From assembly GCA_029204225.1 (NCBI GenBank), contig CM055102.1, positions 20,643,192 to 20,707,191 on the forward strand: a stretch of DNA of 64,000 bases. The letters run 5' to 3'. The notes under the pieces were generated by a model that saw only the letters and a program-made list of their open reading frames with translations, did no database searches and was not told where the DNA came from. Source of the DNA: Diphasiastrum complanatum. Its lineage: Eukaryota > Streptophyta > Lycopodiopsida > Lycopodiales > Lycopodiaceae. This document shows, in pieces, positions 55,543 through 64,000 of the stretch. Within the stretch, counting starts at the first letter, position 1. Each line of letters opens with the position of its first letter. The position numbers were made by a program, and so were the translations under genes.

Positions 55543-57778
55543 CTACAAGCAAGGGAGGAGCCACTTGTTTTGTTACTTTCATTGGTGATTACACAAGATT
55601 CACTTGGATATATCTTCTTGCTTCTAAATCCATGGTGTTTGATCATTTCATTATTTTCAAAGCTTATGTAGAGAAGCAATTCTCATTCAAGATTAAAGCT
55701 CTTAGAATTGATGGAGGTGGTAAATATATCTCCAATAAATTTCAAGATTTTTGTGAGCTTGAAGGCAATAAAAGAGAGTTTTCTTGTGCCTACTCTCCAT
55801 CTCATAATGGAGTGGCCAAGAGAAAGAATAGATCTCTATGTGAATGTGCAAAAGCTATGAGAATTGAGGCATCTTTGCCCAAATATTTTTGGGGAGAAGC
55901 CATTAATTGTGCAAATTATCTTTGCAATAGGCTCCCACATATAGCTCTTGGAGGAAAATCACCATATGAAATCTTATTTTTGAAGAAGCCTAAGGTTGAT
56001 CACCTTAGAGTTTTTGGATGCTTATGCTTTGTCCATATTACCTCGGAAACAAGGAAGAAGGAAGATCCTAGTGCATGCAAAGGGATCATGGTTGGATACT
56101 CATCCACCAAGAAGGCCTATCAAGTCTTTATACTCTCTACTTCTCAAGTTATTGAAAGTAGAGATGTTGTCTTTCATGAAGATCAACACTCATCTTTTGA
56201 AGAGGGCGAGATCAATAAATCTATGGATGCATCATCAATTATTGATTTTGAAGACAATCATATGTGATGGGGTTGAGATTTGAAGAAGACTCTCCTCGGA
56301 TTTTCTCACCAAGAAGATCCATGAGAGATGGATCCGAGCCTAAGAGGCTCTCATATGTTGACAAAGGCAAACAAGTGGATCTTGATTCCACTAATTATGG
56401 CTTTTATGTCTCTCATAAAGAGCCAAAGAATGTACAAGAGGCACTCAATACCAAGGAGTGGTATGATGCCATGAAGCAAGAGTATGATGCATTGATCACC
56501 AACAATACTTGGGAGCTTGTGGATCCTCCATCCAACAAGCATGTGATTGGTTGCAAGTGGGTATTTTGGATCAACTTCAATCATGATGGCACCATCAACA
56601 AGCATAAAGCAAGATTATGTGACAAAGGATTTGCTCAAATCCATGGTCTTGATTATGAGGAGACCTTTGCACCATTGCAAAGATGGTGACAATAGTTATT
56701 CTTATTTCTCTTGCTTGTTTTTTCAAGTGGAAGGTGTTCCAATTAGATGTATCCAATGATTTTCTAAATGGTTATCTTGAGGAGGAGATCTATATGGAAC
56801 AACCTCAAGGATTCATCAAGGATGAGTCCAAAGTGAGCTTGCTCTTCAAAAGGACTCAAGCAAGCACAAGATCATGGTATTCAAGACTTAATTCTTTTCT
56901 TATCTCACTAGGATTTACTCCTAGTGACTATGATCCTTCCATGTATCTAAAGTTTGTTGATAGCAATATTGTCATTCTTCTAATTTATGTTGATGACATT
57001 ATTCTTTGTGGAAGTTGTATCAAGCTAGTTGCTAAAGCCAAGCTAGCACTTGGATGTGAGTTTAAAATCCAAGATCTAGGAGAGATGCATTACATCCTAG
57101 GCCTAGAAATTGATTTTTATGAAAATCATGTCTTTATATGCCAATCTAGATATGCTCACTCTATGTTAAAAAAATTCCATATGGAAAATTCTAAGAGCAT
57201 AGATACTCCAATGGAGAAAATTGTAAAAGATCCTAATAAAGGTGATGAAAAATCCTTTGAGGACATCACATAAAAGTGAAGGTCTATCCATTATTGGCTA
57301 CTCGGATTTGGACTTTGCAAGTGACAAGATGAATCGAAAGTCTATTAGTGCATACACTATCTTTCTTGGAGGCAATCTAATATCTTGGCTTTCCAAAAAG
57401 CAAGATACTATATCTCTCTCTTCATGTGAGGCCGAGTACAAAGCACTCACTACAACTACCAAAGAAGTGCTTTGGATCAAGAGGTTATTAATGGAGCTAA
57501 AGTGCATCAAGGAGGATGATCTACCAATGATCAAGTGTGATAACATCTCGGCCCAAGCTCTTGCCAATAATCTCATATTTCATGCAAGAAGCAAGCACAT
57601 AGAAGTGGCACACCATTTTGTGAGAGAAAAGCTTATTGGAGGAAAAATCTATTTGGAGCATGTCAACTCGTCCTCTTCTATTGCCGATCTGCTCACCAAG
57701 CCTTTGAGCAAAAGTGCTTTCATGAAGCATAGATCTAATCTTGGAGTTATATCAAGATCAATGCTCAAATCTTCATAG
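55543..57778 (+). pseudogene. Copia integrase, RT and RNase H, 5'-truncated
   Basis: The frame from 55527 gives the integrase core: 'CFVTFIGDYTRFTWIYLL' (second D of 'IDD' changed to G), 'LRIDGGGKYISNKF' and 'HNGVAKRKNRS' (catalytic E of 'AERKN' changed to K). A frameshift near 56264 leads to the RT start ('CKWVFWINFNHDG'), another near 56685 to 'KVFQLDVSNDFLNG' and 'LLIYVDDIILCG' (about 56,985). Near 57,272 about 75 residues are deleted between 'DEKSFEDIT' and 'SIIGYSDLDFAS'. RNase H continues to the stop at 57776-57778. Gag, protease and the 5' LTR are lost at the CACTA junction. The integrase E-to-K change would itself abolish activity. Confidence 0.9.
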
Positions 57779-57796
57779 ATAATTTTTCAGGAGGAG

Positions 57797-58535
57797 TGTG
57801 AAGAATTGAGAAAGATTATCTATGTTAGATATAGGGGTCTTATGTTTTTTTTACATCAAGCATCTAGGTGTAGGATGTTGATAGGAATAAATTTGGCATA
57901 GATGACAAATTATGCATTTCCACTTGTAATGCCACTATTGAGACAAAATAGAGTAAGAGGCTAAACACTTGCCAATTAGAGTGTAGACAAGTGTAAAGCT
58001 TTTGTTTGATGAATTCCAAGAGGTCCAATAGGATTTAGAGGTGGAACCTTGTGAGGTCCAATAGGAAATTGAGGTGTGCTTGAATATAGTCCAATAGAAT
58101 TAAGAGGTGCATGGATCAATGGTCCAATAGGATCAAGAGGTGACAAAGTATGGTCCAATCATAGTTAAGCATAGTGGTAGCTTGTGGATCTACTAGTATC
58201 ATTGTACTCCTCATTTTGGATCTAATTGATTTGGTGATTTCATGGATTTTGTGAGTTATTGGATTTATAGCTTTCTCTTTCTACCCGAGAGCTCATGATG
58301 TTTTTTCTCTCTCTACCCAAGGAGAGCAGCTTCTTTTTACTTAGATTATTTTTTGAATACTTCCCACATGTGTGAGTGAGAGCTGGAAGTGATTGAATGC
58401 ATGTAGTAGTGTGTTTTTGCCATAGAATCAAAGATAGATCTTGAATCTCAATCTAGTCTTGATCTTGGTGCATCTACACACCTTAGGAGATCACAAGTAC
58501 ATGTAGTGGACAATCCACACGTGTGAAATTCAACA
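57797..58535 (+). repeat. 3' LTR of the 55.5-kb copia element (739 bp)
   Basis: It starts TGTGAAGAATTG right after the purine tract GGAGGAG (57790-57796) and ends AATTCAACA. It is the same family as the solo LTR at 51849. It has CACACGTGTG at 58516 and a CACATGTGTG variant near 58367. No PBS follows, so it is a 3' LTR rather than the 5' LTR of the next element. Confidence 0.88.
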
Positions 58536-58631
58536 AAAAATACCTATAGTGAAAGAGAGCAGCAACTCTAAGTCTGATAGGAACAAGCTCAAACATATCT
58601 CAATCCAATAACTAAGAAGTCTTCATTATAA
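58536..58631 (+). other. Short leader remnant
   Basis: About 95 bases between the previous LTR and the gag start at 58632. It probably is the last part of the next element's leader. Confidence 0.5.
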
Positions 58632-61178
58632 TGGCATCTCAGGGAGGATATCTTCTAGAAGCCAATGAAAGACAACACTTCTAATTACTCAATTTTGAGC
58701 TCAAGAATGGAGTCTGTTTTGATACTCCAAGATGTTATGCATATTGTGCTTGGTGTTGAGGAGGAGCCTCAAGCACAGGTTGAAATTCCTAAATATAAGG
58801 AGAGAGCTAGAATGGCTGTACATTTCATTAAGATGAATGTATCTAATGAAATTTTGAGAGAGATAGGATCTTGCACTACAGCCAAAGAAGCTTGGGATGC
58901 ACTAAAGACCGTCTATGAAGCAAAGAATACTTCTAGAATACTCACTCTTAGGAATCAGACTCTCCAAAGTTTCCAAAGAAGTGAAGAGAGTGCATCTAAC
59001 TATGTTCTAAGAGTTAAAGATTTACATAGAGAGCTTTCCTGTGTTGGTGTTACCATTAACCAAGTTGAGCTACTTCAAGTCACACTGAATGGCTTGAGAA
59101 ATGACTATGATAATCTTGTTCAGTCTTTTGCTATTAAGGAGGAGTTACCTAATCTAGAAACTCTCCAAGGAATTCTTATTTTTGAAGACGCTAGACAAAG
59201 CTATAAACTCTCCAAGATGAACAAAATTGAACATGGTGGAAGTGACAAAGCTCTCTTTGTCAAAGGCAAGCAGAAAGGAAGGAGTAAGAACCGATTCTCT
59301 CAAGCATACAACAAAGACAAAGCCAAAGATTGAGATCAAGATGGTGAAGAGGATGAAACAGCTCATCTCTCTAACTCAAAACCAAGAAGAAGAAAGTGAA
59401 GTGGTTCTTCTATGGCAAAAAGGGGCACTATGCCTTTAATTGCTTTAAGAAGAAAAACCAACTCAAGCAAGCTAATCTCTCCAAAAAGATTAAAGAAGAT
59501 TGTATTGCAAGTGATGGAGAAGGATCACTTATGGTGTCCAGTTTTTCTTCATTATCAACTTTCAAGAAAGATGGAGCTTGGTACATAGATAGTGGAGCCT
59601 CTTCACATATGTGCTGTTCAAAGGAGTCATTTGACTCAATCTTACCTTTCAAAGGACTCAAGAGATCTATTTACACAACTAATGATCATGAGTGTCCAAT
59701 AGAAGGAATTGGCAACATTCCATCGAAACTTAATTCTTCAAAAGTTCTTGCACTTTCTAATGTTCTTTTCATTCCAAAACTTACAAAGAACTTAATTAGT
59801 GTGGGAAAGTTGCTTGATAATGGTTGTGATGTAAAGTTCAACTCCAATACTTGTTTTATCAAGAGAAAAGATGAGATCCTTGTTGATGGAACTAGATGTG
59901 ATGGAATTTTTAAGTTGAATTCTTATGAGAATGCAAACCTTTGTGAAGTTGCTTTGTTATCTAAGGAGGAGTTGTGGCATAGAAGGTTGGGACATCCTAA
60001 CTTTACATCTATGTCTTATATGGTTAAGAAGGAGAAGGCTATTGGTCTTCCAAAATCTCTTTCTAAAGTTTTCAAGCTTTGTGAGGCTTGTGCCATTGCA
60101 AAGTCACACAGAAAGCCATATCAAAAGTCTTTTATAAAGACTACTTATCCATTGGAACTCATACATTCAGATGTATATTTTTCCTCTTCTAAAATTATTG
60201 GTGGTGCAACATGTTTTGTCACCTTTATTGATGACTTTACTAGATACACTTGGTTGTATCTGCTTTCTTCAAAGGCTATGGTTTTTGATCACTTCTCTTA
60301 TCTTCAAAGCTTATGTAGAAAAACAGTTTTCTTGCAAAGTTAAAGCTTTAAGATGTGATGGAGGAGGGGAATATATTTCCAACAAGTTTCATAATTATTG
60401 TGAAGGTGAAGGAATAAAGAGAGAATTTTCTTGTGCCTCTTCTCCATCCCAAGATGGAGTAGGTGAGAGAAAAAACAGATTTTTATGTGAATGTGCTAAA
60501 GAAATTCGAGCAGCATCTTCTTTGCCTATTGAATATTGGGGTGAAGTTATAAATTGTGCAAACTATTTGTGCAATAGATTACCTCACAATGCTCTTGCTT
60601 GTATAACACCTTTTGAAGTCTTGTTTCAGAAGAAACCTAAGGTAGATCACCTTAGAGTTTTTGGTTGTACTTGCTTTGTTAATAAGCCCTTGGAAACAAG
60701 GAAAAGAGATGATCCTAATTATGTTAAAGAGATCATGGTTGGATATGCATCCAACAAGAAAGCTTACAGAATCTATTTTCCCTCTACCTCAACTACAATT
60801 GAGAGTAGAGATGTGATATTCCATGAAGATCAAAAATACTCCAATCATCACCCTTGAAGATCATCATGGAGAGATGGGGCCGAGATTTGAGGAGGAGTCA
60901 CCTCGAATCTTTTCACCAAGGAGATCTCAAAGAGAAAGATCCGAGCCTAGAAGGCTTACCTATGAAGATAGAGGCAAGCAATTGGAAATCAACTCCACTA
61001 ATTATGCCTATTTTATTTCTCATGAGGAGCCGAAGGATGTATATGATGCACTCAACTCGAAGGAATGGTACCTTGCCATGAAGGAGGAATATGAAGCTTT
61101 GATGGCCAATAAGACATGGGAGCTTGTGGATCTTCCATCCAACAAGCACATCATTGGTTGCAAGTGGGTTTTCACTGC
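58632..61178 (+). pseudogene. Copia gag to RT start, 3'-truncated
   Basis: Gag begins 'MASQGGYLLEANERQ' at 58632, frameshifts near 58665, and continues to 59333. The zinc knuckle near 59399-59440 has lost both leading cysteines: it reads W-F-F-Y where C-x2-C is expected, while the later H and C remain. Protease 'WYIDSGASSHMC' near 59581. HHCC region 'LWHRRLGHPNF' and 'CEACAIAKSH'. The integrase core frameshifts near 60300, then 'LRCDGGGEYISNKF' and 'QDGVGERKNRF'. The RT start 'GCKWVF' ends at 61178, where gypsy LTR sequence takes over. It is a close relative of the element just upstream, so the two were once a head-to-tail or nested pair. Confidence 0.9.
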
Positions 61179-61179
61179 G

Positions 61180-61335
61180 ACATTAGAAGTCCCGCAAAAG
61201 GCCTAAAGTCCTCTTATTAACTTGTAACTTAATCAAATAACTATTTGATCATCGAGTTGGACTTATACATGCAAGTTGCCAAATCCCTCTCACTTATAAA
61301 CTAGGGTTAGGGTTGCCTTGGGATCCGCAAACCCT
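61180..61335 (-). repeat. Gypsy LTR fragment (minus)
   Basis: The reverse complement matches about 17908-18076 of the gypsy LTR ('GTATAAGTCCAAC', 'GGACTTTAGGCC', 'TTGCGGGACTT'). The match ends abruptly at copia RT sequence. It would be the beginning of the 3' LTR of the minus-strand gypsy piece. Confidence 0.7.
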
Positions 61336-62407
61336 CCAACAGTATCCCCCAACAAAACTAGTGGTGGTCCCATGACATCTCGCGAGATTATTCACTTGGG
61401 GCTCTGGTTGGCCTCTCTTCGCACTTTAATCAGGTGTTACTGCACTTTCTCCATGAATTTCAAACGCTCCATATTGAAATCGGACATGTACAACATAAAG
61501 CACTTATTTGTATCAGCAATCCATTTTAACGTTGTCCATGTTGTGAATCTGGACTCCCACGATCCTCTTAGTATTGCAGCTCGATAGTATAGTCTGGTTA
61601 TAGGCAATTGATCTTGAACCTTGTCGGACGCCATAGGGATATTTGGATTGAAAGCCAATGTAGGTAGACAATTATCCCATCGAGTAGATACGAACGCCAA
61701 CTTGGACAAGTCATTTCCGAACAAAGCAGACTTCCTAACAGTTGGATCTAGTGAAGATATATACTCATAGCCATAAGCCTAGAGGGCTTTGCTGAAATCC
61801 ACTAAAATTGTCCAACTATAATCCCGATTAATTATGGGCCAATTTGGGGTATGGATGCTGATTTGGTTGATGTGCACACCCAAATCCTTCCATTTATTTC
61901 ATCACTGCATTGGGACATAATATGGATCAACTCGTAATTGGCAAGGGCTCGCAACATAACTTTCGATGGAATTTGGCGCTTTCTCAAAAATTGTACTACG
62001 CCAATCCGGTTGCTCACGCAATGCGGGTAGCTTATCCAACTATTTTCTTGTCTCTATCTCTGAGGTCTCGAATTTTATTACCTATCTACTCCTCAAGGAA
62101 TCATGCAGATGTTGTTGTAAAAATGCTTGGATCTGGTCCTCGATGGTGATCAGCTTTTAAAAATAGAAGTCTGGTCCTTGAGGTAGATGGACAAGTTTCG
62201 GCAGCATCTCCCCTCATGATCCAATCATGTATCAATTTCTCCCTGATCTTGGTGTTGAGGCGAGAACTGAGGCATCATTGAAACTGAACACTAGGGGTTC
62301 GATTCTAGGCCCTGAGTGGTTGCCTTCTCATATTCTTTGATAGTGGCCTTTGCCTTGACCAACTCAGTTGATGTGTTCATTTGAACTTATTAAAACGTTC
62401 TTGGAAT
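61336..62407 (-). other. Internal region of a gypsy piece, unrecognised coding remnants
   Basis: Minus frames 62017-61832 ('RALANYELIHIMSQCSDEI') and 61724-61437 ('LAFVSTRWDNCLPTLAFNP') look protein-like but match no domain I can name. No RT, protease or integrase motif is present. Confidence 0.4.
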
Positions 62408-62836
62408 TCAGCTAGTGAGGTGCGATAAGTTTTGACTTTCTTGAACAGGTAGTTGAGACAAGATGATCTGGAACTTGTGTTTGCAACTAGGTGTCTCGTT
62501 CAAGGATGGTTGCATCCAATTCACCTTGATTCTTTCTTGACCAGGTGCTGCCATGTCTGGTTGCCCTTGAAACAACAATACTTGTTCTTTTGCATCTTGA
62601 ACGACTTGATTCACTTGATCTTGCATAGTCGTCACTGTATTTTGGAGTGTAGCCACATAGCCTTCTAACGGTTCAGTAGATTGCTTGGCCTTTTTCATCT
62701 CCGCTTCTGACTTGGATTCATGTTGTTTGGCAACCTTCAACTCTTGATTCAGTTGGATGACTTTCTGCCTGGTCGAAGTGTTTTTCGGTCCCAACTCAGA
62801 GATTTGTTTCTCCAAGGTGGTTTTTTCATCAATCAT
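62408..62836 (-). CDS. Coiled-coil protein fragment in gypsy internal region, unknown function
   Basis: An open frame of 142 codons starts about 190 bases downstream of the gypsy PBS on the minus strand. Residues 1-90 are rich in E, K, Q and S with a heptad-like pattern ('TTLEKQISELGPKN', 'LNQELKVAKQHESKSEAEMK'), suggesting a coiled coil. The C-terminal part shows no motif. Its position corresponds to a gag or an extra leader ORF. It is probably partial, as no Gag signature follows. It could equally be a decayed Gag. Confidence 0.4.
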   Translation of the reverse strand: MIDEKTTLEKQISELGPKNTSTRQKVIQLNQELKVAKQHESKSEAEMKKAKQSTEPLEGYVATLQNTVTTMQDQVNQVVQDAKEQVLLFQGQPDMAAPGQERIKVNWMQPSLNETPSCKHKFQIILSQLPVQESQNLSHLTS

Positions 62837-63027
62837 GATTTAGATCACTCTCACAAGTTGTTGACTAAGCCAAATGTGTCACCAGAATCCATGGGTACAG
62901 TAGCAGCAGGAGGAGAAATGGAAGCTCCAGGTGCTTGCCTGTGGATCTTCTTCCTCGAAGAGATCTTTTCCAACAAAACCTTCAGGCATGGTGGCATTGA
63001 ACTGCTTTGGAGATACAACTATATGAA

Positions 63028-63048
63028 CGATCCCCGACAATGGTGCCA
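63028..63048 (-). promoter_or_regulatory. Primer-binding site (tRNA-Asp type)
   Basis: The minus strand reads TGGCACCATTGTCGGGGATC plus one more base, four bases after the LTR end. It matches the tRNA-Asp 3' end type used by element A, and is longer and clearer than the site at 18656. Confidence 0.8.
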
Positions 63049-63052
63049 AAAT

Positions 63053-63478
63053 TGTAGTGGGCTATTTCCTATTCTAGCCTCAACCCTAGATCCAAGCTCA
63101 CAGACATCAAGGAAACGAGGTTAGTTGTCACGCGGAGGTTCTCATTCCTATGAAAGCGATATCATATTTTATAATCCAGCATGTGCATACTAACACTAAG
63201 ATCCTTTAACATTAAGAATTAACACTACATCCATTAACCCTAATCCACAAACATAGAAACTCGCCCTTCTCTCTCCTCTTCTCTCTCACAAAAAGCATAA
63301 AAACATTCAATCCCAATAAACCTCAAATCCAACAATTAGAAAATACAAATAAATTATGAGAGACGGAGGAAGATAGAGAGCAAGAACATTCCTGATCCAT
63401 TCCATAAGAGGGCCAACCTGCTTGTATTGAAATGAAGAGAGGACATGAACAATGATTCAAAACTACCACTTATATAGT
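63053..63478 (-). repeat. Gypsy 5' LTR, truncated (minus)
   Basis: The reverse complement matches the second half of the LTR at 17.8-18.65 kb through 'CCCACTACA'. The first half is missing, and copia sequence joins at 63479. Confidence 0.8.
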
Positions 63479-63983
63479 GGATTGGAGGGTGTTTGATGGC
63501 TTTAGAAATAAAACTTGTGGTTTGTACAAGTTAAATGCTGTTGTTACGAAATGCAATGTGTTAGCATCTACATCTATATCACAAAGTGATTTATGGCATA
63601 GGCGCACGGGGCATTTGAACTTCAAAAGCTTGAGGCTACTTCGTAAGCTCAAGATGGTAATAGTTCTACCTAGTTTGGATGACAAAGAAGAGTCCATTTG
63701 CAAGGAGTGTGTGCTAGGCAAGTTACACAGGAAGAAGTTCAACAAAGAAGGAGCAACAAGGGCAAAACGAGTGCTTGAGTTGATACACTCTGACCTATGT
63801 GGGCCAATGAAGGTAATGTCTATTGGTAAAGCATTTTATTTGCTAACCTTCATTGATGATACTCACAGAAGACCTGGATCTACACCGTTAAGTAGAAGTC
63901 TGACACATTTGGATGCTTCAAAAGCTTCAAAGCATTGGTTGAAAATCAGTCAGGTGCTAAGATCAAGATACTCATGGTGGTGA
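63479..63983 (+). pseudogene. Copia fragment: Gag-pre-integrase and integrase start
   Basis: Translation gives 'CGLYKLNAV', 'DLWHRRTGHLNFKSLRLL' (H-x4-H), 'CKECVLGKLHRKKF' (C-x2-C) and 'ELIHSDLCGPMKVMSIGKAF' with 'LTFIDD' (first integrase D). It is closest to the 12.5-16.6 kb copia ('CGLYKLDAAKLG', 'SDLCGPMKTMSLGKAYYFMT'). After 63860 the frame degenerates. It is truncated on the left by the gypsy LTR, and it may continue beyond the window. Confidence 0.85.
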
Positions 63984-64000
63984 GTATCGTTCCACAGATT

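Noticed and set aside
51849-58535. Inverted LTR copies enclosing the CACTA transposase as a composite transposon
   Set aside because: The left copy is a solo LTR with its own CAAAA target duplication and the right copy is the 3' LTR of an adjacent copia gene, so they arrived independently.

Overview
This window looks like nuclear DNA of a land plant, in a repeat-dense part of a large genome. The evidence is the content: almost everything recognisable is Ty1/copia and Ty3/gypsy LTR retrotransposon sequence with plant-type primer-binding sites (TGGTATCAGAGC, initiator tRNA-Met; TGGCACCGTTGCC.., tRNA-Asp type), together with pieces of plant-type CACTA (En/Spm) and hAT DNA transposons. I found no convincing host gene, tRNA, rRNA or CRISPR array. 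The species cannot be named from the sequence. A relic resembling a Penelope-like reverse transcriptase (46.2-47.9 kb) would be unusual for a flowering plant and leans weakly towards a gymnosperm, fern or lycophyte.

Layout. 1-5 kb: unassigned DNA with minisatellites, a broken CACTA transposase (minus) containing a 169-bp tandem duplication, LTR-like DNA and a gypsy integrase scrap. 5.08-9.15 kb: a minus-strand LTR element with LTRs and a primer-binding site but no recognisable proteins. 10.1-10.9 kb: copia integrase scrap. 10.98-16.92 kb: a complete but decayed copia element (plus). 17.8-29.8 kb: a gypsy element (LTR, PBS, gag, protease, integrase, LTR) into which a copia element inserted; a later inversion of about 2.7 kb scrambled both. 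29.8-31.2 kb: copia LTR, PBS and leader joined abruptly to a chromodomain-bearing gypsy element (chromovirus) that runs to about 41.5 kb and is split by the best feature of the window, an intact young copia element at 33,342-39,772 (two 655-bp LTRs that differ at only one site I could find, target duplication ATTAA, one open 1,317-codon gag-pol gene). 41.5-44.2 kb: chromovirus LTR, a hAT BED-finger relic and large simple repeats. 44.2-48.5 kb: a pair of 183-bp direct repeats enclosing a copia gag scrap and the Penelope-like relic. 50.9-55.5 kb: a CACTA element end with a striking palindromic subterminal repeat cluster and its intron-containing transposase (minus), invaded by copia LTRs, one of them a solo LTR with target duplication CAAAA. 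55.5-61.2 kb: two decayed related copia elements in tandem. 61.2-63.5 kb: a minus-strand gypsy piece. 63.5 kb to the end: a copia scrap.

Functionally, only the 33-40 kb copia element looks capable of making its own Gag, protease, integrase, reverse transcriptase and RNase H. Everything else is nested, truncated or frameshifted. Several copia families share a CACGTGTG core in their LTRs, and three elements share a related long untranslated leader, pointing to common regulatory sequence across families.
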